Source: Arenicella sp. (lineage in GTDB: Bacteria > Pseudomonadota > Gammaproteobacteria > Arenicellales > Arenicellaceae). From it: 41,961 nucleotides of DNA. The position numbers were made by a program, and so were the translations under genes. Position 1 is the stretch's first letter. Each line of letters starts with the position of its first letter. The notes below the pieces were generated by a model, which had not been told where the DNA came from, made no database searches, and was given only the letters and a program-made list of their open reading frames with translations. Location of the stretch: contig JALZVW010000057.1 of assembly GCA_023301745.1 (NCBI GenBank), positions 1-41,961 on the forward strand, read 5' to 3'. Below, in pieces: positions 1-8,804 of the stretch.

Positions 1-1147
1 TCAGCAGCAAAGCAATAGGCAGCGTATTGGCTAATAATTGATCGCTTAGACCAATCTCGGAATAATTTTGATTGATGGCGAACCACAGCGCGTAGGCCGA
101 CAGAACGAGCAACATGCCTCGGTAAGCCCAGCGCAAAAGATAATGATCTCGATCGGCGATGTATTCGCTGTTGTGCGATACAGCGCGGCTCAACGACGAC
201 GCGATTAAATAGCTAAACCAGGCAACGGCGAACCATAAAATCTCAGCTTTGTGTGTAAAGAAAATAAATAGGCTAAGGGCCAATAACGTAATGAGCTTGC
301 TTGCTGATATCGATAAAAACGACGAAACACCTTTCCCAACACCGTCATTTTGATCGGGCAGCTCGTCTAAGAGCAAGGTAAACACATAAAACATCGCATA
401 CCATGCGGTATAGGCCACATGAGAAGGCCAAGCCGACACACGTAAGTAAGATACACCGACGCCAGGTAAAAGCACAAACAAAATTGCGGCGACCAGAGCT
501 AGCCGCTTATCTTTACTTAAACCATAGGCGAACAAGTAAAATGCCATCACTTTAAACATACCAACCCAAGCGGTTAGCGAGTTCCAATATACCGCAATAG
601 AAACGCCTGACAGCTCCTTGGCAAGCGCTAAATTTCCATGCCAAAGCGGCGGGTAATAACGTGTCGGCAGCCCAGTTAAATGCCCTATCGTTGGGCTATA
701 AGTATTGTCTAAGGAAATCTTGTTCGCTAATGACATATGCCACCAAGCATCGGTCATTTGCTCGATTAGCGCCCCGTTATAAAACAACACCACAAATACG
801 AAGAGGTATAACCCCAAACGTAAAAAACTTATTTCAAAACGAAAAGCTCGGCGTTTTTCTGGTGCCGAGATAAGTTTGCTTACTAAATAGACCAGTACGC
901 CGGCCAGCAGCATCAATGGCCACTTTGCCAATGAAAAGTCTAAGGATAAATAATCTAAGGCCAGCAAAAGCAAGCCGTTGACACTCAATGAAATGAAAAA
1001 TGAGCTCAGTAGCTGTGACTCTAAAGGCTGAGTTAACACTCTAAATGATTCGAACCATGACCGAAGCAGCCACGTCAGCATTAAACCATTGGCTAAAAAT
1101 AGACAGAAAATCCAAACATGAGATTCGACATTAAAAAAGATCGGCAT
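1..1147 (-). CDS. Polytopic membrane protein, GT-C glycosyltransferase-like (C-terminus cut by window edge)
   Basis: The minus-strand frame stays open from an ATG at 1147 to the window start, giving about 382 residues without a stop. The protein is very hydrophobic, with many likely membrane helices (roughly residues 10-30, 48-66, 77-93 and 109-126, then more). After the first helices comes a loop with DAWWH at residues 133-137, resembling the short acidic/aromatic motif in the first periplasmic loop of GT-C glycosyltransferases. A later loop has TRYYPPLWHG. These features suggest a lipid-linked sugar transferase or a related integral membrane glycan protein, but the family is not certain. 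The ATG overlaps the epimerase stop by one base (TGATG), so the two genes are probably translationally coupled and work in the same glycan pathway. Confidence 0.7.
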   Translation of the reverse strand, partial: MPIFFNVESHVWIFCLFLANGLMLTWLLRSWFESFRVLTQPLESQLLSSFFISLSVNGLLLLALDYLSLDFSLAKWPLMLLAGVLVYLVSKLISAPEKRRAFRFEISFLRLGLYLFVFVVLFYNGALIEQMTDAWWHMSLANKISLDNTYSPTIGHLTGLPTRYYPPLWHGNLALAKELSGVSIAVYWNSLTAWVGMFKVMAFYLFAYGLSKDKRLALVAAILFVLLPGVGVSYLRVSAWPSHVAYTAWYAMFYVFTLLLDELPDQNDGVGKGVSSFLSISASKLITLLALSLFIFFTHKAEILWFAVAWFSYLIASSLSRAVSHNSEYIADRDHYLLRWAYRGMLLVLSAYALWFAINQNYSEIGLSDQLLANTLPIALLL

Positions 1148-2118
1148 CACAGGCGGTAGAACTCCTTGTACCATCTGGCGAAGCGCTCAACACCTTGATT
1201 TACCGACACCGAAGGCTGATACCCAAAGTCGCGTTGTAAATCGTCGGTGTTGGCCATCGTTCTCGGCACGTCACCATCTTGCATCGGCATCATATTGATC
1301 TTAGCGGGGACCCCTAAGTGCTGACTCATGTACTCAATGAATTCCATCAGCTGAACTTGTTCTCCTCGGCCAATATTGTAAACCTTGTAACTGTTCGAGG
1401 CCTGTGGGCTTTCGACAATTTTAACCACGCCTTGTGTAATATCGTCGATATAAGTGAAGTCCCTAATCATATTACCGTTGTTGTAAACGGGAATTTCTTC
1501 ACCTTTAAGCATACGCGAGGCAAAACGAAAGGGCGCCATGTCCGGCCTGCCCCACGGGCCATAAACTGTGAAAAAGCGCAGGCCGGTACAGCGAATATTG
1601 TAGAGGTGCGCATAGCTATGCGCCATCAACTCATTGGCTTTTTTGGTCGCTGCGTATAAAGACACAGGATTGTCGACTCGATCGCTTTCAGAAAATGGGA
1701 AGTTTTCATTTGCGCCGTAAACCGAGCTTGACGATGCGTAGACCAAATGCGCGACCTTACTTTGGCGGCAACCCTCTAAAATATTTCCAAAACCGACGAG
1801 GTTAGAGTCAATATAAGACTGAGGGTTTTCAATTGAGTAACGTACGCCGGCCTGCGCGGCTAAATTAACCACAACATCGAATTTATAACGCTCAAATAGG
1901 CTCGACATCTGAGCCCGATTTTCAATATTGAGCTCATTCATCGAAAACTTCGATGCGTTCTTATGTTTATTTATTTGTTCAACGCGAGCTTGCTTGAGAG
2001 CGACGTCGTAATAATCGTTAAAATTATCAACGCCAATAATTTCATGGCCGTGGCTTAATAATCTTTGACTAAGGTCGGCTCCAATAAAGCCGGCGGCACC
2101 GGTAATAAGAATCTGCAT
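1147..2118 (-). CDS. NAD-dependent epimerase, UDP-glucuronate 4-epimerase-like
   Basis: This 323-residue protein is an extended short-chain dehydrogenase. The N-terminal NAD-binding motif TGAAGFIG is at residues 6-13, followed by GVDNFNDYYD, a signature of UDP-glucuronate/UDP-galacturonate epimerases of the CapI/LpsL/WbnF type. The active-site serine stretch YASSSSVYG and the YAATK (YxxxK) motif are both present, and the length is normal for the group. It probably interconverts UDP-hexuronic acids in the cytoplasm for capsule or O-antigen synthesis. The substrate is inferred from family resemblance; a UDP-glucose 4-epimerase or dTDP-glucose dehydratase is less likely. It is followed, with a one-base overlap, by the truncated membrane protein gene. 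Confidence 0.85.
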   Translation of the reverse strand: MQILITGAAGFIGADLSQRLLSHGHEIIGVDNFNDYYDVALKQARVEQINKHKNASKFSMNELNIENRAQMSSLFERYKFDVVVNLAAQAGVRYSIENPQSYIDSNLVGFGNILEGCRQSKVAHLVYASSSSVYGANENFPFSESDRVDNPVSLYAATKKANELMAHSYAHLYNIRCTGLRFFTVYGPWGRPDMAPFRFASRMLKGEEIPVYNNGNMIRDFTYIDDITQGVVKIVESPQASNSYKVYNIGRGEQVQLMEFIEYMSQHLGVPAKINMMPMQDGDVPRTMANTDDLQRDFGYQPSVSVNQGVERFARWYKEFYRL

Positions 2119-2157
2119 TATCGAATCAATTGGGCAGCAAGCGGCTGCGTCTATTTA

Positions 2158-2186
2158 TTTACAAAGTTGCGCCTAGTATATATTAC
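2158..2186 (+). promoter_or_regulatory. Possible sigma-70 promoter of the mtaD operon
   Basis: TTTACA (2158-2163), a 17-base spacer and TATTAC (2181-2186) match the -35 and -10 consensus at 5 of 6 and 4 of 6 positions. They lie about 90 bases upstream of the mtaD start, in the only sizeable gap before this operon. An overlapping TATATT is an alternative -10. This rests on consensus matching alone. Confidence 0.4.
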
Positions 2187-2275
2187 AATCTGCTTCATAA
2201 TGAGCCGCTAGCGGTCTATTCAATCTAACGTAGACTCAGATACGCTAATTAAGCGTCACTAACACTAAACACCAA

Positions 2276-3595
2276 ATGAACGCATCTATTAAAATCATAT
2301 CGGCTCGCTGGGTTGTTCCCGTGGTACCGCGAAATACCGTCTTGGAAAACCATGCCGTGGTCGTCGAAAACGGCATAATTATTGACCTGTTAGACACTCA
2401 ATCAGCGCTCGAGAAATATCAGAGTGCGGAGCATATCAACCGTGAATCGCACGCACTGATTCCAGGCTTAATCAACGCGCACACGCACGCGGCCATGAGT
2501 TTATTCAGAGGCATCGCCGACGATGTCCCACTAATGGAGTGGTTAGAGGGCCATATTTGGCCGGCGGAAGCGAAATGGGTAAACCCAGATTTTATGCGCG
2601 ATGGCGCTCAGCTGGCCATTGCTGAAATGTTAATGAGCGGAACAACGTGCTTTAACGACATGTATTTTCATTCGGACACAGTCGCACGAGTGGCACAAGA
2701 TATGGGTATCAGAGCCTTTGTCGGCATGATTGTATTGGACTTTCCGAGCACTTGGGCTGCCAACGCTGATGAGTACTTCGATAAAGGCATGCGGGTACAT
2801 GACGAGGTCCGAGCGCTGTCGCGGGTCAATACCACAATGGCACCTCACGCACCCTACACCGTATCCGATGCGTCATTAGCAACCGCTCGCACCTACGCCG
2901 ACGAACTCCAAATACCTATTCACATGCATGTGCACGAAACCGCCGATGAAGTGACTAGCGCATTGGAAACCAATGGCGTAAGACCATTGGCTCGATTACA
3001 CCAGCTAGGTCTTTTAAACCCCAGAATGATGGCGGTACACATGACACAGTTGACCGACGACGAGATCACCTTGTCAGCGGAACAAGGCATTCATGTGGTT
3101 CACTGCCCAGAGTCGAATTTAAAGCTTGCTAGCGGCCAATGCCCAGTGGCCGACCTACTCCGCGCGGGTACTAACGTTTGTTTAGGAACCGACAGTGCAT
3201 CGAGCAACAATGACTTGGACATGCTTGGCGAGATGCGCACAGCCTGCCTCATTGCAAAGACCACGGCCAATGATGCCCGTGCCCTACCGGCCTGGCAGGC
3301 GCTTGAGATGGCTACCATCAATGGTGCCACCGCGCTAAATGTTCAGAATGAAATTGGCTCGCTTGAAATAGGCAAATCTGCCGACATGGTGGCACTCGAT
3401 TTAAACCACTTGTCTACCCAGCCTGTTTATAATCCAATATCACAAATCGTGTATAGCGCGTCACGCGAACAAATAAGCGATGTCTGGATCGAAGGCAAAG
3501 CACGTGTAAGCAATAAGCAACTTCAAAACGTAGACGTACAGCAAATTTTAAGTAACGCCGCCCTCTGGGGCGAGAGACTCAGTAATCATGACTAA
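2276..3595 (+). CDS. mtaD: 5-methylthioadenosine/S-adenosylhomocysteine deaminase (TRZ/ATZ amidohydrolase)
   Basis: This 439-residue cytoplasmic metal-dependent amidohydrolase has the metal-binding HTH at residues 69-71 in [10 protein letters not shown], then [15 protein letters not shown], characteristic of the MtaD group. Further metal ligands sit in MHVHE and AVHMTQL, and the catalytic aspartate is in [11 protein letters not shown]. The family deaminates methylthioadenosine or S-adenosylhomocysteine to inosine derivatives, part of purine and methionine salvage. It is the first gene of a plus-strand operon, and its last codons overlap the ubiG start by 8 bases. An upstream mtaD is a familiar partner of ubiG in pseudomonads. 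Other TRZ/ATZ deaminases cannot be excluded from sequence alone. Confidence 0.88.
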   Translation: MNASIKIISARWVVPVVPRNTVLENHAVVVENGIIIDLLDTQSALEKYQSAEHINRESHALIPGLINAHTHAAMSLFRGIADDVPLMEWLEGHIWPAEAKWVNPDFMRDGAQLAIAEMLMSGTTCFNDMYFHSDTVARVAQDMGIRAFVGMIVLDFPSTWAANADEYFDKGMRVHDEVRALSRVNTTMAPHAPYTVSDASLATARTYADELQIPIHMHVHETADEVTSALETNGVRPLARLHQLGLLNPRMMAVHMTQLTDDEITLSAEQGIHVVHCPESNLKLASGQCPVADLLRAGTNVCLGTDSASSNNDLDMLGEMRTACLIAKTTANDARALPAWQALEMATINGATALNVQNEIGSLEIGKSADMVALDLNHLSTQPVYNPISQIVYSASREQISDVWIEGKARVSNKQLQNVDVQQILSNAALWGERLSNHD

Positions 3596-4307
3596 CACTA
3601 TTGACGCGGCGGCCAATGTCGACCCGAACGAAATTAAGAAATTTGAAGATCTTGCGTCTCGCTGGTGGGATTCCGAAAGCGAATTCGCTCCGTTACACGC
3701 GATTAATCCGCTACGTACCGAATACATTAATCTGCACTCCCCCGTAAAAGGCTTAAAGCTGTTAGACGTTGGTTGCGGTGGCGGCTTAATTAGCGAAGCC
3801 ATGTCGGCGTTTGGCGCGCAAGTAACCGGCATAGATATGGGGGAAGCGCCTTTAAGTGTCGCCAAGCTGCATTTGCTTGAGAGCGGCGAAAAAGTCGAGT
3901 ATCTGAAAATTACCGCTGAAGAATTAGCCGAGCAACAGCCCGAGACATACGATGTTGTAACCTGCCTAGAAATGCTAGAACACGTTCCTGATCCAAGCTC
4001 AGTAATCGAAGCATGCGCAAACATGCTCAAACCCGGTGGCGATATTTACTTTTCAACGATTAATCGTAACCCTAAGGCCTGGCTAATGGCCATTGTCGGT
4101 GCAGAATACATATTAAACCTAATTCCACGTGGCACGCATGAATACGATAAATTGATTAAACCTTCGGAGTTAAGCCAGTACGCTCGGCACGCGGGCCTTG
4201 AAATGCAAGGCATGATTGGCTTGCACTACAACCCGCTGACCAAAGCCTACAAGCTCGCACCCGGTGTCGATGTGAACTATATGATTCACTGCACTAAAGC
4301 CATTTAA
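3588..4307 (+). CDS. ubiG: Bifunctional ubiquinone biosynthesis O-methyltransferase
   Basis: The 239-residue SAM-dependent methyltransferase performs both O-methylation steps of ubiquinone synthesis (2-polyprenyl-6-hydroxyphenol and 3-demethylubiquinol). The start has the UbiG hallmark [14 protein letters not shown]. The SAM-binding motif LLDVGCGGG is at about residues 58-66, with the acidic residue that contacts the ribose in [16 protein letters not shown] and [10 protein letters not shown] are further family signatures. The start ATG lies inside the end of mtaD (8-base overlap), implying translational coupling. The gene is followed after 14 bases by the HAD phosphatase gene. Confidence 0.96.
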   Translation: MTNTIDAAANVDPNEIKKFEDLASRWWDSESEFAPLHAINPLRTEYINLHSPVKGLKLLDVGCGGGLISEAMSAFGAQVTGIDMGEAPLSVAKLHLLESGEKVEYLKITAEELAEQQPETYDVVTCLEMLEHVPDPSSVIEACANMLKPGGDIYFSTINRNPKAWLMAIVGAEYILNLIPRGTHEYDKLIKPSELSQYARHAGLEMQGMIGLHYNPLTKAYKLAPGVDVNYMIHCTKAI

Positions 4308-4321
4308 GTTAGGAATCGTTA

Positions 4322-5002
4322 ATGCAATTAAAAGCAGTTTTATTAGACTTAGACGGTACGCTAGTTGATACAGCCCCGGATATGGTCGGCTCGTTAAATC
4401 GAGTACTCACCTCCCATAAACGGCCGACAGCCGACGTGGCTCTCGCCAGTAAACTAGTCTCCAATGGCGGTAAAGCACTTATCGAATTTGGCTTTGGTGA
4501 CCATATTGGCAAAGATGGCATTCCCGCCGTCGACCAACTGGTGCAAGAGTTTCTCGCTAACTACAAAGAATTCGTCGCCAATGACAGCGTCGTTTACGCA
4601 GGAATGGAACACGTTTTAGCCTATTGTGAAAGCAACGGTTTGAAATGGGGTGTCATCACCAACAAACCTCTGCATTTGGCCAAAGATCTATTAGAAGGAT
4701 TAGGCCTGCTTGAACGCTGCGCAATCTTACTTGGTGGCGACAGCCTGCCAGTCAAAAAACCAGACCCAGTGCCAATGCTGCATACTTGCATGGTACTCAG
4801 CCTGGCACCCAGCGAATGCTTGTATGTGGGTGACCATATACGCGACATCCAAGCAGGCAACGCGGCGGGCATGGATACCGCTACGGCCTTATGGGGTTAC
4901 ATTGGTGCCCAAGAACAACCGAACGATTGGGAGGCTAACTACATGCTAAACACGCCCGATGGCCTATTGAATTTAGTCAAAGAAAAGCATTCTGAGTCTT
5001 GA
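4322..5002 (+). CDS. mupP: HAD-IA phosphatase, probable N-acetylmuramic acid 6-phosphate phosphatase
   Basis: The 226-residue HAD hydrolase has the nucleophile motif LLDLDGTLVDTAPD (Asp9 and Asp11) and motif II in GVITNKP. The conserved lysine is in VKKPDP and the acidic motif IV in YVGDHIRDIQAGNAAG. By sequence alone it would be called phosphoglycolate phosphatase (Gph). Its place between ubiG and a yciK-like gene is the arrangement known for Pseudomonas MupP, which removes phosphate from MurNAc-6-phosphate in the murein recycling route that bypasses de novo UDP-MurNAc synthesis and contributes to fosfomycin tolerance. The specific role therefore comes from gene context; the HAD fold is clear. 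Confidence 0.82.
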   Translation: MQLKAVLLDLDGTLVDTAPDMVGSLNRVLTSHKRPTADVALASKLVSNGGKALIEFGFGDHIGKDGIPAVDQLVQEFLANYKEFVANDSVVYAGMEHVLAYCESNGLKWGVITNKPLHLAKDLLEGLGLLERCAILLGGDSLPVKKPDPVPMLHTCMVLSLAPSECLYVGDHIRDIQAGNAAGMDTATALWGYIGAQEQPNDWEANYMLNTPDGLLNLVKEKHSES

Positions 5003-5109
5003 ACTTTAGTTATCTTATCGACATCATAACGCCGCCGGCAGCTTGCAGGCTAAGGCTGAACTCGCGACGCTTCTAGAAACCATAAACACATTCAAATTAC
5101 GCTAGCACC

Positions 5110-5859
5110 ATGATTCAAATAGATTGGCAAGACTATCACCCTAAACCAGACGACTTTAAAGACAAGATCATCTTGGTGACTGGCGCGGCAGATGGCATTG
5201 GCAAAGCCGTTAGCATCGCGCTTGCTGAGCAAGGCGCGGTGGTTTTAATGCTCGACAGAAAGGCCCGTCACTTAGAAAAATTATTCGATGAGATCGTTGA
5301 ACGCGGCTATACCGAACCCATCATCTTACCGGTAGATTTGATGGATATCACACCAGAATCGGCCACCGAATTAGCCCAAGCTGTGTACGACGATATAGGC
5401 CGACTCGATGGCCTATTACATAATGCCGCCGACTTGGGTTCACCCAGCCCCCTCGATCAATATGACATGGATTATTGGAATTCAGTAATGCATACCAACC
5501 TTCAAGCACCTTACATCTTGACCCGTGCACTTTTACCACTGCTCAAACAAGAGCACACCACAAACTTGGTATTTACCTCCGCGGAAGTCGGGCGTGAGGC
5601 AGCCGCCTATTGGGGGGCATACAGCATTGCCTACGCCGGCTTAGAAGCACAAATGACAATATGGGCCCAAGAACTTGAAAACGTATCAAACATCAAGGTT
5701 AACTCGCTTGACCCTGGCCCGGTACGTACCAGTTTTAGACGACGCTCACACCCAGGCGAGAGCCAACAGTCATTGCCAACGCCGCAAAGTATTACTCGCG
5801 CATATTTAAAAGTTTTGTCGGGGCAACATCAATTTCATGCTGACAAATTGGTAGTCTAA
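5110..5859 (+). CDS. yciK: YciK-family short-chain dehydrogenase with a degenerate active site
   Basis: The 249-residue protein has the Rossmann motif TGAADGIG (residues 24-31) and the conserved Asn in HTNLQAPY (Asn130). VFTSAEVG and WGAYS align with the active-site region of YciK. It follows mupP by 107 bases, as in pseudomonads. The oddity is the catalytic set. Tyr171 is present, but the lysine expected four residues later is Tyr175, and the serine expected 13 residues before Tyr171 is Ala158 (Ser157 is one place off). Classical SDR hydride-transfer chemistry would be badly impaired, so this may be a pseudoenzyme or binding protein. Even intact YciK has no firmly known substrate. The ATG at 5110 gives the normal family length. 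Confidence 0.82.
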   Translation: MIQIDWQDYHPKPDDFKDKIILVTGAADGIGKAVSIALAEQGAVVLMLDRKARHLEKLFDEIVERGYTEPIILPVDLMDITPESATELAQAVYDDIGRLDGLLHNAADLGSPSPLDQYDMDYWNSVMHTNLQAPYILTRALLPLLKQEHTTNLVFTSAEVGREAAAYWGAYSIAYAGLEAQMTIWAQELENVSNIKVNSLDPGPVRTSFRRRSHPGESQQSLPTPQSITRAYLKVLSGQHQFHADKLVV

Positions 5860-5890
5860 TTGGCAACCGAAAAGACCCGCCCCCTACCCT

Positions 5891-5974
5891 AGGTGATTTC
5901 GATAGAATAGGTGCTTTCGATAGAATAGGTGCTTTCGATAGAATAGGTGCTTTCGATAGAATAGGTGCTTTCGA
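5891..5974. repeat. 18-bp tandem repeat, about 4.7 copies
   Basis: The unit AGGTGCTTTCGATAGAAT repeats head to tail from 5891. Copy 1 has one substitution (A for C in GGTGATTT), copies 2-4 are identical, and copy 5 breaks off after 12 bases. It lies between the convergent yciK and glycosyltransferase genes and runs directly into a 17-bp palindrome. Near-identity of the copies suggests recent slippage. No protein frame is evident, and the function is unknown. Confidence 0.9.
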
Positions 5975-5988
5975 ATAGAGTCTATTCG
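5972..5988. other. 17-bp perfect palindrome at the end of the tandem repeat
   Basis: CGAATAGA (5972-5979) and TCTATTCG (5981-5988) are exact inverted copies around a single G. The left arm is fused to the last 18-bp repeat copy. With no loop it suits a dimeric protein-binding site better than an RNA hairpin, and no T-run follows it. It sits between the stops of yciK and the glycosyltransferase gene, where a promoter operator is not expected. Confidence 0.6.
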
Positions 5989-6076
5989 CTACTAAAACAG
6001 ACCAGCGCCTCGAGACCCTTTGCTACGCTGAGTGTTGAGAATTTATCAATGCTCTCGCTCACTCCTCGATCGGGAT

Positions 6077-6832
6077 TCACGTTTTACTAAAAAAACTCGG
6101 TAACTTGGCCCCAAATTTAATCGCGAAATAGCTAAACGGGTCTCTTCGTAAACCCAGTTTTCGAAGCGCTAAATACGATTCCCAATTGCCCTTTATCATC
6201 GAGGCTAAACTATTGTTCGTCACGCCACCTAAGCGCATTCGCACCCATAGAGTTGGTATATATTTGCTAGTGATAGCGTGTATTTCAAACGCCCGAGCGC
6301 AAAACTCCAAGTCAGATTGATAGCGTAATTGAGTGTTAAATAAACCAACTTTTTTATAGACCCGGCGTTTCAAATAGAGCGTCGGGTGAGCCGGCATCCA
6401 GCCTTTAAAGCACAAGCCTTGTTGATGATCTCTGGAACGCCAATATCGAGTAACGTCTGATAGATCATGGGCTTTCACATACACTAAATCGGCATAACAT
6501 GCATCGAGATTCGGGTCTTGATGAGCTTGCGCAACTTGAGAAATCACCGTGTCATTTTGCAGAACATCGTCAGCATTGAGCAAGCCGATCACATCGCCCG
6601 TAGCCAGTTCAACGCCTTTATTCATAGCGTCATAAATACCACTATCAGGTTCACTGACTAGCCTAGTTACTCGATTAGAATTAGCCTCAATAACCTCTAA
6701 GGTTCGGTCGGTAGACGCGCCATCGATCACTATATGTTCGATATTAGGGTACGTTTGGCCTGCCACCGATCGCAATGCATCACCAATGGTTTGCTCAGCA
6801 TTGAACACCACGGTGATAATTGAAATTTTCAT
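6077..6832 (-). CDS. Family 2 glycosyltransferase
   Basis: This 251-residue GT-A fold glycosyltransferase opens with ISIITVVFNAEQTIGDALRS, followed by the nucleotide-sugar-binding HIVIDGASTDRT. The DxD-type motif is in LLNADDVL. The region SEPDSGIYDAMNKG is typical of WcaA-like enzymes of polysaccharide synthesis, and GWMPAHPTLYLKR is the usual acceptor-side stretch. It probably adds a sugar to a lipid-linked surface glycan on the cytoplasmic face. The donor and acceptor cannot be read from the sequence. It begins 10 bases after the rluB stop on the same strand, so it probably rides on the trpS-scpA-scpB-rluB transcript, an unrelated housekeeping unit. This suggests insertion at the end of that operon. 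Confidence 0.88.
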   Translation of the reverse strand: MKISIITVVFNAEQTIGDALRSVAGQTYPNIEHIVIDGASTDRTLEVIEANSNRVTRLVSEPDSGIYDAMNKGVELATGDVIGLLNADDVLQNDTVISQVAQAHQDPNLDACYADLVYVKAHDLSDVTRYWRSRDHQQGLCFKGWMPAHPTLYLKRRVYKKVGLFNTQLRYQSDLEFCARAFEIHAITSKYIPTLWVRMRLGGVTNNSLASMIKGNWESYLALRKLGLRRDPFSYFAIKFGAKLPSFFSKT

Positions 6833-6842
6833 ACGCTAGTAA

Positions 6843-7877
6843 CTAACGCTTACGTGACCGAGTTGGCACACCACTATTGGCTGGTTTTGAAGCACTTGGC
6901 TTAGAGCTTGAAGGCTTAGAGGTTTGGTTACCCTCGGATTGACGACTACGGCCTTTATTCGCTACTTTTTTTCGAGCAGGCTTTGCATACGGTTTCGAAT
7001 CACTTCTACGATCACGCCCCCCTCTGGTTTCTTGCCTTTCACTTGGCTGCGGCCGAGCTTGAGGCCGTCGTGCTTTCGATTTGGCCGCCGAGCTAGAGCC
7101 ATGCGACGAGTATAACTGGGTCGCGAATTCGTCTTGAATCCCAACTGATGCAACCAATTTCTCCAATTGCATCGGAGCGATCTTAGCATGATGCCCACGC
7201 TTAACTTCGCGGGTCAGCTTGATCGTTCCATAGCGAATACGCTTAAGACGCGATACCGTATGACCGACGGCATCCCACATTCGGCGCACTTCTCGGTAAC
7301 GCCCTTCTTTAATAACGACTTTATACCAATGATTAGTACCTTGGTCAGCCATATCAGAGGCTAGAACACGTTCGAATTTCGCCGGTTTTCCGTCAATATC
7401 GACGCCATCACCAGTCAGCAGAGTTAGCGTCTCTTGCGTTGCTGCACCACGAATACGAACCAAGTATTCACGCTCTATTCCGGTCGAGGGGTGCATCAAT
7501 TTGTTCGCTAGCTCACCGTTATTTGTGAGCAGAATCAAACCACTAGTATTGATATCTAAACGCCCCACAGAAACCCATCGACCACCAGGAATACCGGGTA
7601 AATTTTCGAAAATGGTCGGCCGGCCTTTGGGATCTTTACGAGTACAAATTTCGCCTTCTGGTTTATGATAAATCAAGGCCTTGATTTGCTCACCACCGAC
7701 CTCGCTCAAACTCATTAGTTTCCCATCAAGCAAAATTCGATCGGCCGCTTCGGCGCGATCACCGAGCTTGGCACGTTTGCCATTAACCGATATTCGGCCG
7801 TCGGTAATCCAAGTTTCTATTTCACGGCGAGAGCCTAAGCCTGCATGAGCAAGCAGCTTTTGTAATTTATCACTCAT
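6843..7877 (-). CDS. rluB: 23S rRNA pseudouridine(2605) synthase
   Basis: The 344-residue protein starts with an S4 RNA-binding domain (residues 1-60, EKLQKLLAHAGLGSRRE-like) followed by the RsuA/RluB catalytic domain. The catalytic Asp108 lies in VGRLDINTSGL. RluB converts U2605 of 23S rRNA to pseudouridine during large-subunit assembly. Residues from about 258 to the end form a Lys/Arg/Ser/Pro-rich low-complexity tail of nearly 90 residues, presumably disordered and RNA-binding. The start codon overlaps the end of scpB by 8 bases (ATGAGTGA), so the two are coupled, and the scpA-scpB-rluB order is conserved in many Gammaproteobacteria. RluE/RsuA paralogues are less likely given the context. 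Confidence 0.93.
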   Translation of the reverse strand: MSDKLQKLLAHAGLGSRREIETWITDGRISVNGKRAKLGDRAEAADRILLDGKLMSLSEVGGEQIKALIYHKPEGEICTRKDPKGRPTIFENLPGIPGGRWVSVGRLDINTSGLILLTNNGELANKLMHPSTGIEREYLVRIRGAATQETLTLLTGDGVDIDGKPAKFERVLASDMADQGTNHWYKVVIKEGRYREVRRMWDAVGHTVSRLKRIRYGTIKLTREVKRGHHAKIAPMQLEKLVASVGIQDEFATQLYSSHGSSSAAKSKARRPQARPQPSERQETRGGRDRRSDSKPYAKPARKKVANKGRSRQSEGNQTSKPSSSKPSASKPANSGVPTRSRKR

Positions 7878-8769
7878 TGGGAGTTATTGGTTCTTCCGCG
7901 TTTTCAGTACTATTAGGTTCTTGATTCAGCTCTTCGCCGGCTTCGAGAGGCTCGCTATCGGCGTTAGTCGCTTTATTGTCAGCGTCTTCAATCGCTTCTT
8001 CTAATTCGTCTAACTCATCTGACTCTGGATGGAGTTCTATCACGTCGGCTTTTTCAGACAACTCTTCTTTGCGCTTAGCGGCTTCATCGTCGTCTTGCAC
8101 GCCGTCCATCGGCAACGTTAAGTTCATGTCTTTCGCGATTTCTCCCAAAGCTCGCTTATCCATTAGCTCAGGCAGGTCCCGTAAGCTGCTCATATTGAAA
8201 TATTCCAGAAAACCTTGTGTGGTTCCAAATAAGGCGGGGCGGCCTGGCACATCTCGGTGACCAATTTGAGCCACCCAATCTCGTTCTTCTAAGGTACGAA
8301 TCGTGTCACTGCTCACCCCTACTCCGCGAATCTCTTCAATGTCGCCTCGGGTGACTGGTTGACGATAGGCAATAATCGATAAAGTTTCGAGCAAGGCACG
8401 TGAATATCTTGGTATTTTGTTACCACCTAACTTACGCAACCAAGGTGAGTACTTCTCTTTGGTTTGATAGCGCCAACCATTACCGATTCTACGTAGTTCG
8501 ATTCCCCTAAACTCACACCTTTCTTGAAGCCCAGTAATTACGTTCTGAATATCCACTTTACTGGGTTGGGCATCTTCAGGGAATAAGGCCATAATTTTCT
8601 TCAGGCCTAAGGGAGCCTTAGACGCATACAACGCGGCTTCGATTATATTTTCAAGCTCGCTATCAACCGTTTTGTCACCACCGCCTTGATCGTCACGGTC
8701 GCCACGCAGATCAACATTGAGCTGATCGGCTTGCGCATCTTCTTGCATGCTCAAATCTTTTTGTTTCAT
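7870..8769 (-). CDS. scpB: Segregation and condensation protein B
   Basis: ScpB is the winged-helix (kite) subunit of the SMC-ScpAB condensin that compacts and helps segregate the chromosome. The core of about residues 38-200 has IIEAALYASKAPL, RYSRALLETLSIIAYRQPVTRGDIE and VPGRPALFGTT, all family signatures. At 299 residues it is longer than most ScpB. The extra length is a strongly acidic tail (about 210-299, many Glu/Asp, PESDELDELEEAIED) plus a short acidic N-terminus. The second Met (8748) is an alternative start. It lies 35 bases after scpA and overlaps rluB by 8 bases. No smc gene is visible in the window. Confidence 0.93.
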   Translation of the reverse strand: MKQKDLSMQEDAQADQLNVDLRGDRDDQGGGDKTVDSELENIIEAALYASKAPLGLKKIMALFPEDAQPSKVDIQNVITGLQERCEFRGIELRRIGNGWRYQTKEKYSPWLRKLGGNKIPRYSRALLETLSIIAYRQPVTRGDIEEIRGVGVSSDTIRTLEERDWVAQIGHRDVPGRPALFGTTQGFLEYFNMSSLRDLPELMDKRALGEIAKDMNLTLPMDGVQDDDEAAKRKEELSEKADVIELHPESDELDELEEAIEDADNKATNADSEPLEAGEELNQEPNSTENAEEPITPNE

Positions 8770-8804
8770 GTTATTTAACTCAACCTAAATCATAAGAGCC
8801 GGCA

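Noticed and set aside
3548-4030. 160-codon minus-strand frame opposite ubiG
   Set aside because: It lies wholly opposite the well-supported ubiG and mtaD end, with Ser/Ala-rich shadow composition and no motif.
4322-5002. Phosphoglycolate phosphatase (Gph) as the name for this HAD gene
   Set aside because: Sequence alone allows it, but the ubiG and yciK neighbours fit MupP better.
5891-5974. CRISPR array as an explanation for the 18-bp repeats
   Set aside because: The units are contiguous with no spacers, are too short, and no cas gene is present.
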